64,000 nt of DNA from Emiliania huxleyi CCMP1516 (taxonomy: Eukaryota; Haptophyta; Isochrysidales; Noelaerhabdaceae). A model generated the notes under the pieces. That model was not told where the DNA came from. It saw nothing but the letters and a program-made list of their open reading frames with translations, and made no database searches. Shown in pieces: positions 37,501 to 45,248 of the stretch. A program made the translations under genes and the position numbers. Where the stretch lies: NCBI RefSeq assembly GCF_000372725.1, contig NW_005196756.1:1348229-1412228 (forward strand), read 5' to 3'. Each line of letters begins with the position of its first letter. The stretch's first letter is position 1.

Positions 37501-40174
37501 TATGCTCACTGGTGGCGGCACGCCGCTCGGCCAGCTGAGCGCGCAATTCCTGGTCGAGCACGGCGCGCGAAACCTGGTCCTCGCCGCGGAGGGCGCATCC
37601 ATCAGCCCTGCGTGGCTGGCACCGAGGGGGGGCGCTGACTCGCTGCGGCCCCCCGCGGCAACTCGCACGGCTGGCGCGGATGATGTGCTGGTGCACCACA
37701 TTGCCATCAACACGGCCGATGACCGCGACGTGGCGGGCCTGCTCCGCGCTGTGCGCGCTGCCATGCCGCGCGTCGTGGGAGTGCTCCACATGAGCCCCGT
37801 CCCCTTCAGAGCCTCCAACATTGCGCTCGCTGCCCAATCGCCCGGCGCCCTGCTCGCCGCTTTCGCGCCCAAGGTGCACGGCGCGCGCGCTCTGCACGCG
37901 GCCACTGCCGACGCGCCACTGCCGTACTTCAACGCATACGGCTCATCGGCCAGCCTCGCCGGCCCGCAAAACCAGACCGCCGCCGCCGCCGCCAGCGCGT
38001 GGCTCGACGCGTTCGCCTCGGCCCGACGCGGCGCGGGCGTCGCGGGGCAGTGCACGCTGTGGGGCGGATACACGGGCACGGTGGGTGTGCTCTCGGGCTC
38101 CGCTGGCGAACCGCCCTCGCCGGGCGCAGGCGCCCACGGCCTGGAGGCCATCCCGTACGATGTGGCGTGGCAGTGCCTCGGCATCCTCATGCTTCCGTAC
38201 GCGGCGCCCAGAATCACCGTGATGCCGCCGCAGTGGGCAGACTTGCTACAGGGCCGCGAGCTGGTGCCTGGCGTACTCCTCGCGTGGAAGCAGACTCGGA
38301 TGATGATCCAGGCCGACGCAAAGCTGATCACTGGACGCGACAGCTCGAGCGGCACCGGCGCGGGCTCCAAGGCCGAGCTCTACGGCGCGGCCGCGGCGGT
38401 GAAGCTGCGCGAGGTCGCGGCGGACGTGATTGGCGACGTGGACCCCGACACGCCTTTGCTCGAGGCAGGACTCGACTCGCTCGGCGCCCTCGAGTTTGGC
38501 ACGCGCGTCCAGAACGAGATCGGCCAGCTCCCCGAGACGCTCATCTACGACTACCCGACGCTGCGTGGCCTCGAGGGCTACGTCGCCTCGCGAACCCCGG
38601 ACGGCGCCGCCGGCGAGGAGCAAGTGGAGGCGTGGCGCAAGCGGCAGCCTAAGGCCGGCGCGGAGGCGGGCGGGGGCGCGCCGGGCGCCGCGCCTCCGGC
38701 GGGCGGCGGCGACAAGGAGCTCAAGTACGACTGGGGCGGCGGCGCAGGCAAGTGCATCGGCGAGGCGCTGTGGCGGCTCCGGCCGGCGCCCGAGGGCTGG
38801 GACCCGCGTGTGACGCCACGGCTCGTGATCATGCACTCGGTGATGGGCGACGAGGGGGGGTACGAGCGCTTCTATCAGACCGCCAACCAGGACCGCGAGG
38901 TGCTCTGCCTGCGCCACGTGGGCTTGTGCGACACGCCCGTCGACTTTTCCGACCTACGGGACGCGCAGCAGCTGGCCGACCGCTACGCGCGCGAGCTGAT
39001 CGAGCACATCGGCGACGAGCCCTTCGACATGATTGGCGCGTCGCTCGGCGGCTCGCTCGCGCACCGCTGTGTGTGCACCTGCCAGGAGATTGGTGGCAAC
39101 CCTCGCCGGCTGACGATGATCGACCCGCCGGCGCCCGAGCCGCTGCCGGGGCTAATGCGGACGATGGCGGGCGAGTTTGGCATGACGTTCCGGCAGGCCG
39201 CCGAGGTGCTGCTCCTGATGCCCACCTACCTCAAGTCGGGCGACCTCGCCGGCCGAGAGGACGGCGACCCGGAGGGCGAGGCGGAGAAGGCGGCGATCCG
39301 CGAGCTGGTCCAAAAGTGCCGCACGCTGCCCGAGGAGGCGCTTCCGTACCTCGTGGTCAAGGAGGGCATGAGCGGGCTCGGCATGTTCAAGGCCGACAGC
39401 CCGATCGTCGAGGTTGCGATCGTCAAGGCGACGCAGCGCATCAAGGCCTTCCAGCACTGCGTCAAGATCCTGTGGGGCGGGTGGGGCGGCAACGACCCGC
39501 CGGCGCGGCACTACCGCGGCCCGGGCGGCGCCCCTTCCATCTTCCTCGTCAAGGCGTCGGAGCGTGGCGAGTTCTTCGGCTTCATGATGGTCCTCGGGCT
39601 GCAGAGCTCGGGCGAGAAGCTCATCGAGCGGCGCGCCCTCCCAGGCGTGGACCTCGACGCGCTCAAGGCGCGCTTCGACAAGTACAAGGAGGTCGACTCG
39701 GCCATCGCGATCTTCCGCGACGGCAACTACCGCGAGATGATGCAGGACGACGTGTCCTTGCTCGGCGACCGCGCGCTCAACTCGTTCAAGTCGGTCCAGA
39801 CCAAGGATGTGGACGGGATGCACGGCCCCGCCGCCCTCACGATGACCATGGAGGGCAACCACCTCGACGTGACGACGCGGTGCATCTCGCGCCGTGACCT
39901 CGAGTTCAACTACCTCGCTGATCTGTTCATGGCGCCCGTCAGCGCCTTCTCGGCGGGCAGCGGCAAGCCTGGCGCCAAGCGCGACGCCGGCGACGACAGC
40001 GGCGACGTCGAGGATGGGGCGGCGCACGGCGCCGCGGTGGCACGGGCCAACCGCAGCATGGTGGCGAGGCTGCGCGAGCGCTTCGATCGGGCGGTGGAGC
40101 AGCAAAGGGAGGCCCTGCTTAGCGGGTTTAAGAACAGCCTCAAGGTCTGCCTGCCGCCGCCGCCGCCAGAGTAG
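2..40174 (+). CDS. Giant modular polyketide synthase, C-terminal part (5' end outside window)
   Basis: One frame runs without a stop from the first bases of the window to TAG at 40172-40174. The first Val/GTG at 11 is not a start: the codons before it (Ala-Thr-Pro) continue the same structural-KR sequence seen in later modules, so the gene extends upstream. Domain order: partial module 0, then KS modules M1 to M8, then thioesterase. Eight KS active sites read DTACS, each with EAHGTGT (QAHGTGT in M2) and a GH-containing third motif. Nine ACPs carry the GLDSLG serine. No AT lies between KS and DH in any module; the gap is only about 60 residues. Every catalytic KR keeps an LxD motif, which in known PKSs marks B-type (D-hydroxy) reduction. 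The gene has no visible intron over 40 kb, unlike its spliced neighbours. It resembles the giant polyether PKSs of haptophytes; the product is not predictable beyond its reduction pattern. Confidence 0.97.
2366..6310 (+). other. PKS module 1: KS - diverged DH - KR - ACP (no ER)
   Basis: KS covers about 2366-3640: active Cys 2873-2875, His of EAHGTGT 3263-3265, His of KANVGH 3380-3382. Next comes a DH-like fold (about 3690-4730) unlike the other DHs. Its first motif reads GHQIGFVPLVAGTSY, with the His kept but the usual Gly and Pro displaced. The second motif, HPADLDGA in the sister modules, is replaced by DPCLRGGA with no catalytic Asp in register. Activity is therefore doubtful. The structural KR (4740-5270) leads directly to the catalytic KR (5294-5840) with GGTGGLG, HAAGVLSD and NYAAAN. 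ACP serine is at 6188-6190. There is no ER. The module should leave a hydroxyl if the DH is dead, or an alkene if it works. Third codon positions in the KS look less GC-rich than in modules 2-7. Confidence 0.88.
6350..11100 (+). other. PKS module 2: KS - DH - ER - KR - ACP, fully reducing
   Basis: KS about 6364-7670: Cys 6893-6895, His 7286-7288 (QAHGTGT instead of EAHGTGT), His 7409-7411 (KANAGH). DH about 7730-8530: His 7841-7843 in HQVKGHIVFPGAGY, Asp 8330-8332 in HPADLDGAIQ. Structural KR about 8540-9100. ER about 9109-10080 with HAGAGGVGL at about 9538-9564. KR about 10100-10640 with GGTGGLG, HAAGVLSD and NYSAAN. ACP serine 10982-10984. All catalytic residues are present, so this extension should be reduced to a methylene. 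From 8510 to 11083 it is nearly identical to module 3. Confidence 0.93.
8510..11083 (+). repeat. Intragenic direct repeat A1 (2,574 bp), copy in module 2
   Basis: Pairs with 13301-15874 at an offset of exactly 4,791 bases (1,597 codons). Reading both copies side by side I see only about four base differences, two of them changing an amino acid (Asp/Ala before LLHAG; Asn/Lys before LCEIG). It covers the end of DH, the structural KR, ER, KR and ACP. Confidence 0.93.
11803..12405 (+). repeat. Intragenic direct repeat C1 (about 600 bp), KS half of module 3
   Basis: Pairs with 16588-17190 at an offset of 4,785 bases and is almost identical. It covers the KS from the GTAGMTSPNGKC region to the conserved GGVSS, while the active-site half of the two KSs differs. 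Confidence 0.88.
13301..15874 (+). repeat. Intragenic direct repeat A2 (2,574 bp), copy in module 3
   Basis: Partner of 8510-11083. Identity starts at the codons for MAKLSGF at the end of DH and stops inside the helix after the ACP, where the two linkers become unrelated. The sharp ends on both sides suggest a conversion tract or a recent duplication. Confidence 0.93.
15960..19720 (+). other. PKS module 4: KS - DH - KR - ACP (no ER), alkene-forming
   Basis: KS about 15990-17260, Cys 16475-16477. DH about 17325-18130: His 17423-17425 in HVVMGRIVFPGAGY, Asp 17906-17908. A short structural KR (18140-18700) is followed at once by the catalytic KR (18718-19260; GGTGGLG, HVAGVLSD, NYSAAN), with no ER between. 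ACP serine 19592-19594. With DH and KR intact and ER absent, the expected outcome is a double bond, trans if the KR is B-type as its LSD motif suggests. Confidence 0.92.
16588..17190 (+). repeat. Intragenic direct repeat C2 (about 600 bp), KS half of module 4
   Basis: Partner of 11803-12405. One visible coding change is Ala to Val in the GKSxSLTAPSG motif. Confidence 0.88.
19770..24520 (+). other. PKS module 5: KS - DH - ER - KR - ACP, fully reducing
   Basis: KS about 19780-21060, Cys 20300-20302 (DTACSSG). This KS differs from its sisters: it has VMEPSQR where the others have AMDPQQR, and KANCGHGEPAAG near 20795. DH about 21150-21960: His 21251-21253, Asp 21731-21733. Structural KR about 21980-22520, ER about 22530-23500 (HAGAGGVGLAAGEY, closer to module 0 than to modules 2, 3, 6 and 7), KR about 23520-24070, ACP serine 24407-24409. 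About 470 bases around 23389-23860 match modules 6 and 7 almost exactly. Confidence 0.92.
24590..29330 (+). other. PKS module 6: KS - DH - ER - KR - ACP, fully reducing
   Basis: KS about 24600-25860, Cys 25100-25102 (DTACSST). DH about 25945-26750: His 26048-26050 in HIVGGHIVFPGAGY, Asp 26537-26539. Structural KR about 26790-27340, ER about 27345-28320, KR about 28340-28880 (NYAAAN), ACP serine 29216-29218. All catalytic residues are present. From 27601 the sequence is nearly identical to module 7 from 32428 onward. Confidence 0.92.
27601..29736 (+). repeat. Intragenic direct repeat B1 (about 2,136 bp), modules 6 to 7
   Basis: Pairs with 32428-34563 at an offset of 4,827 bases. It spans most of ER, the KR, the ACP, the linker and the first part of the following KS, so it crosses the module boundary. 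A cluster of changes lies near its start and only isolated ones after that. Its ER-KR part also matches repeat A. Confidence 0.92.
29400..34160 (+). other. PKS module 7: KS - DH - ER - KR - ACP, fully reducing
   Basis: KS about 29420-30690, Cys 29918-29920. Its third motif reads KAISGH, where the sisters have KAN(V/A/C/T)GH: the His is kept but the usual Asn is Ile. DH about 30755-31590: His 30863-30865, Asp 31352-31354 in HPADLDGSLH (DxxxH instead of DxxxQ). Structural KR about 31615-32160, ER about 32170-33140, KR about 33170-33710, ACP serine 34043-34045. Probably active and fully reducing. Confidence 0.91.
32428..34563 (+). repeat. Intragenic direct repeat B2 (about 2,136 bp), modules 7 to 8
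   Basis: Partner of 27601-29736. Identity breaks inside the KS at the codons after GLDKAAL, then returns for about 100 bases around the active Cys. Confidence 0.92.
34230..38590 (+). other. PKS module 8 (terminal): KS - C-methyltransferase - inactive KR - ACP
   Basis: KS about 34250-35510, Cys 34745-34747. DH and ER are absent. After a Glu/Arg-rich linker (35560-35760) and a structural-KR-like stretch (to about 36370) comes a C-methyltransferase (36400-37420): SAM-binding EIGAGTGGT near 36883-36910, ISTNVLHAT near 37097, and the FGLTDGWW motif typical of PKS C-methyltransferases near 37230. The KR-like domain (37480-38080) is degenerate: GGGTPLG replaces GGTGGLG, and the NYAAAN motif reads QTAAAA, so the catalytic Tyr and Asn are gone. 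ACP serine 38477-38479. Expected outcome: an alpha-methyl, beta-keto unit passed to the thioesterase. Confidence 0.9.
38780..40174 (+). other. PKS terminal thioesterase and C-terminal tail
   Basis: An alpha/beta-hydrolase domain follows the last ACP after a Gly/Ala/Pro linker. The nucleophile motif IGASLGGS has its Ser at 39041-39043. A candidate acid is Asp 39122-39124 in MIDPPAP and a candidate His is 39860-39862 in GNHLDV. This is the usual release step, by hydrolysis or lactonisation. It marks the true end of the assembly line. About 90 residues follow (39900-40171): an acidic stretch, then a basic, probably helical segment and a run of five prolines before the stop. Confidence 0.9.
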
Positions 40175-40561
40175 CTAGGCGCAGCTCCAGGCAGCACGCA
40201 GCAGCACTCTCTTCGCAGTCACACGGCGCGGCTCTCGATCTAGACTCGTGTACGTGCCTGTGCCTTTTTTTAGGGACAGTATCATGTTGTCTCATGTGTG
40301 TCCCCGCCCTGCACACGATCTTGAAGATGAAGTGTGAGGGATGTCTCTTCATTCGCGCATTGCGCTGTGATCTGTTCTCGTGATCTTGTGTGTATCAATT
40401 TGTTCATGTGTACGACGAGACCACACCCCAATGTGGATTACAGCGGCCTCTCTCTCGTATGGAATATCTGCCGCGCCCCCCCCCAGGACCCCCACACCCC
40501 GCCCGCCCGGCGCGTATTTCCTGGCCGCGGTGTCGCACACTCCTCTCTCCCTCCGCCCGGC
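40175..40561. other. Intergenic spacer between convergent genes
   Basis: 387 bases between the PKS stop codon and the stop codon of the minus-strand glycosyltransferase-like gene. It must hold both 3' untranslated regions and both polyadenylation sites. I see no standard AATAAA signal and no other gene. Confidence 0.8.
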
Positions 40562-43357
40562 TCACGCGCCGCAGAGCAGCCGCGCGCCCTCGGCGTCGAA
40601 AGTGGTGGCGCGCTCGCGGAGCGCGCTGCTCTCGGCGATGCTCTCTTCCGACGGCTTGAAGTCGACCAGCCACCGCACGTCCTCGATGCGGACGCGCGAG
40701 ACCGCCCGCACCGACGCGGGGAAGGCGCGCCCGTGGATGCGCGCATTCATCATCTGCTCCGGGTGGCCGCTGGTCGGCACCGTCAAGACGGGCACGCCGC
40801 GGCAGACGGCCTCCCAGATGGTCTCGTTGCCGGTCGAGCAGATGATCCCTGCAAGCGCCGAGGGAGGCGCCGCGGGAGAACGGTCGGTCGAGAGGGCGGT
40901 CGGCCTCCCCCGGGCCGCTTCTGTGTGTGCTCCTACGGCGTGTCGCACCGGTGCAGCGGTCAAAGTAGTGCTTGAAGAGGGCGCGCTGCTTTGCGTGCGA
41001 CTCGAGCGCGAGGGGTCGCCCCGCCGGCGGCGTGAGCGGCGCGGTCGTGAAGCAGTGAATCTCGACGCCCGAGATTGAGAACTGGGCGAGCAGCCGCTCG
41101 AGCCGCACCTGCCGAGTCGGCCCACGGCGAAGGAGGGCAAGCTGACGGTGCGGGGAGATGCGGGGAGATGCAGGGAGATGCGGGGAGATGCGGGGAGATG
41201 CGGGGAGATAGGAAGACAGGCAGGGAGGACCGGAGTGGGCACCGGACTCTTTCGGGAGGGGAGGGGAGGGCAGGGGAGGGCAGGGCAGGGCAGGGGAGGG
41301 GAGGACAGGGGAGGGCAGGGGAGGGCAGGGGAGGGCAGGGAGGGGGAGGAGAGGGAAGGGGAGGGAGGGAAGGGGAGGGCGGAAAGAGGAGGGAGCGAAG
41401 GGAAGGAGGGAAGAGAAGAGAGGGAGGGAAGGGTGGGGGGGGGGGGGGCAAGGGGAGGGCAGGAGCACCGCGTCGGGTTGCGCGAGGAAGTAGCACAGGA
41501 TCAGGCGCGACGAGAAGGAGGTGACTGCCGCAGGCACCTAGCGCGGAAGCGCACCGCTCGTCCCTCGCACGCGCTGCGCGCTGGGAGCCGCGCGCGTCGT
41601 CCCCCTCCCCTCTCTCCCCTCCCCTCTCTCCCCTCCCCTCTCTCCCCTCCCCTCTCTCCCCTCCCCTCTCTCCCCTCCCCTCTCCCCCCTCCCCTCCCCC
41701 CCCCCACCCACCCACCCCCCCCCACCCTTCGCCCTCTCACCCCCCGCCCCCCGCCCTCTCCCTCTCCCCCTCGCCTCCAGGATGGGCGGCAGCGAGTTTG
41801 GCTGCGGCCGCGCGGAGAGCGAGAGGCACGGGCCCGTCTGCGCGATCAGCGCCGCCATCGCGTCGATGGTCGACTTGCCCACAATCTCCCAGAAGCCGAG
41901 ATCGCGCACGTCGAGCGAGGACAGCGCGAACTGCGGCGCCACGTTGGAGATGCGGACGCCGGGCGGCGGCGGGTGGGAGCGCAAAAAGAAGGCGAGCGTG
42001 GTGTGCCTGCGCGGCGAGGGCGGCGGCGACGGCGGCGGTGGGGAGGGCGGCTGCGATATGGCGGCGGGGGCGAGGGCGGGGGGCTGATGGTGGAGGCGGC
42101 GAGGGCGGCAGCTGGGAGGGCGGCGGGGGCGAGGGTGGCGGCGAGGGCGGTGGCGAGGGCGGTGGCGAGGGCGGTGGGGGCGAGGGCGGTGGCGCGGCCA
42201 GGCGACAGCGCGTGTGTGTGAGCCGAAGCGCGGGCGGCCGAGGCCCCCGTCCTCGCTCTGGGCGGATGTCGAGGCGGCGGGTGGGCGGGCGTGCCGCGCG
42301 CCAAAAGTTGAAGATGTACTCGGCCTTTGCGTCGACAAAGAAGGAGACGAGCTGCGGGTACATGCCGCGCAGCTTCCCCACCTGCGCAGTAAGGGCGGAG
42401 GCGTGGGCGGGAGGAGGGACAAAGAGGCGGAGAGCGCAGCCGCCACAGGTGGGCAGGAAGTGTCCAGGAAGTGTCTAGGAAGTGTCCACAGGTGGCAGGC
42501 GACTCCAGCTCCCGCGGGGAGAGAGGGACCGGCACCGGCACCGGCGCAGCATGGCCAGTGGGGCGACTCCGCGTGAGCACCAGTGCCGCATGGGCTGTGG
42601 GCGCGAGGAGGCGAGCACGGGAGATGCAGACAGGCGGGTCCCGCGTCCCGAGGGCGTGAGCCCGCGAGTGTTCTTGGTGGCAGTGGTGAGAGGGTGGCAG
42701 TGGCGGGATGAGAGGTGGTGGCAGTGGTGAGAGGGTGGCAGTGGTGAGAGGGTGGCAGTGGCGGGATGAGAGGTGGTGGCAGTGGTGAGAGGGTAGCAGC
42801 AAGGAGAGGGGTGCAGTGGTGAGAGCACCCCGGTGATGACCGAGTGCAGCGTGACGACCGTCGGCACCATCCCCTTCTTCGGGTCCACCTGTGCGCGCGA
42901 TGGGGCGGCGTGGATGCGCGCTGCTCCGCGTCGCTGGCGGGTCGCCTGCGGGTCGTCTCTGAGCGCGCCAGCTTGATCGCGGGCAGCTGCAGCAGAGGCA
43001 CCCCCAGCGGCTCGAGCGTCTCCTGCGCAGGCCGAGAGACAGCAGAGCCTCGCGCTCGCTCGCGCTCTCTCCCTCTCTCCCTCTCTCCCTCTCTTCGCTC
43101 TCGTCTTCGCTCTCGTTCTCACTCACTCACTCTCACTCTCGCTCTCGCTCTCGCTCTCGCTCTCGCTCTCGCTCGCTCGCTCTCTCTCTATCCATCTAAC
43201 AGCCAACTGCGAATCTCTCCGCATCTCTGTCAGCACGCGGCAGCTCTGTCTCTCGGTGAACTCTCGAAAGATCGGTCTCTGCCGGGCTTGGACTTGGCCG
43301 GTGCTTGACTTGGACGGTGAGAGGTTAGCATCGCCGTTGCCGCTCGAGGCTGCTGTG

Positions 43358-43388
<31 letters not shown>

Positions 43389-43758
43389 TGCGTGCGTGCG
43401 TGCGCGCGTCGGCGGACGGTCGCGCCTGGACCATCTTTTGAGTCGCGTCGGTGTCAAAGACGATGCCCGCCAGCGTCATCCCGCGGGCCTGCAGCATGCG
43501 CAGCACCGCGAGCGACTGAGTGAGGTGGCCGGTGCCGGAGCCGCAGAAGCCGATCACGAAGCGGCCCGTGCCCGGCGCGTACGCCAGGGGCTGCGGCTCC
43601 TTGACGCCCGTGACGCACGCGGCCTGTGTCTTCACGAGCGGCGCGAGCGCGATCTGCGGCTGGGAGTAGAGGCAGGGCTTCCAGCAGGTTATCACGCTCT
43701 TGCACCCGTCCGCGCACCCGGGCGCCTTCTCCTCGTTGAGCTTGGCCGAGGTTTGCAT
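40562..43758 (-). CDS. Glycosyltransferase-like protein, 8 exons, 424 aa
   Basis: Rebuilt exon by exon on the minus strand: 43758-43426, 43022-42969, 42888-42829, 42381-42302, 42006-41775, 41537-41469, 41108-40949, 40848-40562. The exon lengths sum to 1,275 bases and every junction keeps frame. An in-frame TAA directly before the ATG fixes the start. The N-terminal half has the CGSGTGHLTQSL loop typical of GT-B enzymes of the MurG/UGT type. The last exon has the donor-site signature (STGNETIWEAVCRGVPVLTV, then HPEQMMNA). The family is recognised by motif; donor and acceptor sugars are unknown. No signal peptide is seen. Introns 1, 2, 4 and 5 begin with GC (gcgcg or gcgag) and introns 3, 6 and 7 with GT; all end in AG. 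The gene is convergent with the PKS. Confidence 0.85.
41109..41468 (-). repeat. Intron 6 tandem repeats (CGGGGAGATG and GGGAGGGCAG)
   Basis: On the plus strand a 10-base unit CGGGGAGATG recurs about six times at 41150-41208. It is followed by a long purine tract built of GGGAGGGCAGGG units to about 41455, with an 11-base G run. Confidence 0.85.
41538..41774 (-). repeat. Intron 5 pyrimidine tract (CCCCTCTCTCCCCT repeats)
   Basis: On the plus strand 41600-41695 is a nearly pure C/T tract with a unit of about 14 bases, followed by C runs. It is the strand complement in kind of the purine tract in intron 6. Confidence 0.85.
42007..42301 (-). repeat. Intron 4 GGCGGTGGCGAG minisatellite
   Basis: A 12-base unit recurs at about 42125-42195 inside intron 4, next to other GGCGGGGGCGAGG-type motifs. 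Confidence 0.75.
42382..42828 (-). repeat. Intron 3 minisatellite (GGTGGCAGTGGTGAGAG-like)
   Basis: Between about 42675 and 42825 a unit of roughly 17 bases recurs, in a longer unit that includes GGCGGGATGAGAGGT. The flanks are not coding. Confidence 0.75.
43023..43425 (-). repeat. Intron 1 microsatellites of the glycosyltransferase-like gene
   Basis: Holds runs of CTCTCG/CTCTCC repeats (about 43065-43185) and a GCGT tetranucleotide run (about 43360-43400). Confidence 0.8.
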
Positions 43759-44257
43759 TTATGTCACGAGGAGGCGGGGTAGAGGAGGAAGGGAGCCGAT
43801 GCTCGCACGGGGCGGCGGGGATTCGACTCCTCTTTTAGCCTGGGGGGCGGTTTGTGAGTGTGTGTGTGTTGCACGAGCAGCTGCGCACCCCACCGGCAGC
43901 GCCGGACGGGCGACCTCAACCGACTATGGAGGACCCGTCACCAGACGACGCAGGGCAGACGACGGTGAGGCGGAGCAGACGCGCAGGGCGAGACGAGGGA
44001 GGGAGCAGGACGTTGCGGAGATCAGCAGGAGGATGTACGAAGAGATTAGGAGCAGCAGGGACCCGAGGGACAATGTGGAAGACGGCTAGTGCTAGTCCCC
44101 CACCGGGAGGACGTCACGACCCCTGCTAGTCGCCGACCACACCCACAAAGAACCCTGCACAAAGATCGCACGGGCGGGGACCTGTTCCTTTTTACGCATC
44201 TCGCAGTAGGGAGGTGTCCTTGGAGCACTTGGAGTGCAGTTAGTAACCTGAGCCCTG
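43759..44257. other. Intergenic stretch, no confident gene
   Basis: Presumed 5' flank of the glycosyltransferase-like gene. A short plus-strand frame ends with an amphipathic-looking EISRRMYEEIRSSRDPRD near 44020-44080, but it has no convincing start, splice context or recognised family, so I do not call it a gene. Confidence 0.5.
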
Positions 44258-44490
44258 GTGTCGAGGTGTCGAGGCCCGGTGTCGAGGGTGTCGAGCTGCT
44301 GTCGAGGGATAGAGGTGTCGAGGCCTGTCGAGGCCTGTCGAGGCCTGTCGAGGCCTGTCTAGCCTGGGACCATGCTTGTCCGTGTCGAGGTGTCGAGGAG
44401 TGGTGTTGAGGGTGTCGAGGGTATCGAGCGTGTCGAGCGGGTGTCAAGTGTTGTCAAGGTGTTTAGCGTCTAAGGTGTCGAGGTATCCAA
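44258..44490 (+). repeat. GTGTCGAG minisatellite, left block
   Basis: Irregular tandem array of GTGTCGAGG and GCCTGTCGAG units. Within it lies a 27-base non-repeat core at 44360-44386 that recurs inverted in the right block. Confidence 0.85.
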
Positions 44491-44670
44491 GGTGGCAGGA
44501 TGCAGTTGCAGCCCATAACAAAACTTGGGCAGCAGCTGCAAAGCTGTTTCATCCCTTAGTTGCAGCCTCTCAAAGTTGCACCCCTGTTGATGTAGCACAA
44601 CCTGAGTGTGAGCACAACCAGTATACTCTGTGGACAATTGAGGACATCAAGCTCACTAGTGCCAGGAGTC

Positions 44671-45040
44671 ATTGCCACTGCACAAGGTGCTGTGCAGGCG
44701 CAGCACCTAAGGCTACAGCACACCCCATGCAGCAGCGTCGCCGCTGCAGCGTCATCGCCGCTGCATGCAGCGTCGCCGGCGCACAAAGCGCAACTGACCA
44801 CAGCCCTCTTGGCACAGGCTGGTGCCATGAGTCAGTGGACATTGCCACTGCACAAGGTGCTGTCCAGCAGCTAAGGGCTACAGTACCCCATCGCAGCAGC
44901 GTCGCCGCCGCTGCCAGCGTCGCCATTGCAGCGTCGCCGGTGCACAAAGCGCATGTGGACCACAGGTCCGCACTCATGGCACAAGCTCACTGGTGTGAGG
45001 ATTCATTGCCACTGTACAAGGTGCTGTGCAGCACCTGAGG
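44671..45040 (+). repeat. Tandem repeat, unit about 167 bp, two full copies plus a start
   Basis: The segment beginning ATTGCCACTGCACAAGGTGC recurs at 44671, 44841 and, with one change, 45005. Each unit also contains sub-repeats of GCAGCGTCGCCG and ends near GCACAAAGCGCA followed by GACCACAG. Confidence 0.85.
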
Positions 45041-45248
45041 GCTACCTGAGTTGCTGAGTACTGCCATGGTCGCTACATTGGTCATTGCAGGGGTGTGCAA
45101 CTGAGCTGCAACTTGAGCTAGAACTTAAGAGGCTGCAACTGAGGGATGAAAGTACTGCCAGCCAAGTTTGATTGCTGCTGCAACCCTGATTTTCTAACTC
45201 TGTGACTCCAATGGGTCTACGTCTCTGCTGTGTTAGGATCATCAGAGG

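Noticed and set aside
2366-38590. AT domains hidden in KS-DH linkers
   Set aside because: The linkers are about 60 residues long and lack the GHSxG and HAFH-type motifs of acyltransferases; the only GxSxG-like motif (GASLG) is in the terminal thioesterase.
344-39990. Long minus-strand and alternate plus-strand frames of 200-770 codons over the PKS
   Set aside because: They are Arg/Ala/Pro-rich by-products of GC-rich codon bias opposite or beside the real frame, with no recognised domain, and they repeat whenever the PKS modules repeat.
41150-42830. CRISPR-like arrays among the regular repeats
   Set aside because: The repeats are short simple-sequence units without unique spacers and sit inside introns of a eukaryotic gene.
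43925-44129. Small plus-strand ORF starting MEDPSPDDAGQTT
   Set aside because: The plausible N-terminus and the helix-like C-terminus are in different frames and no splice pair joins them convincingly.
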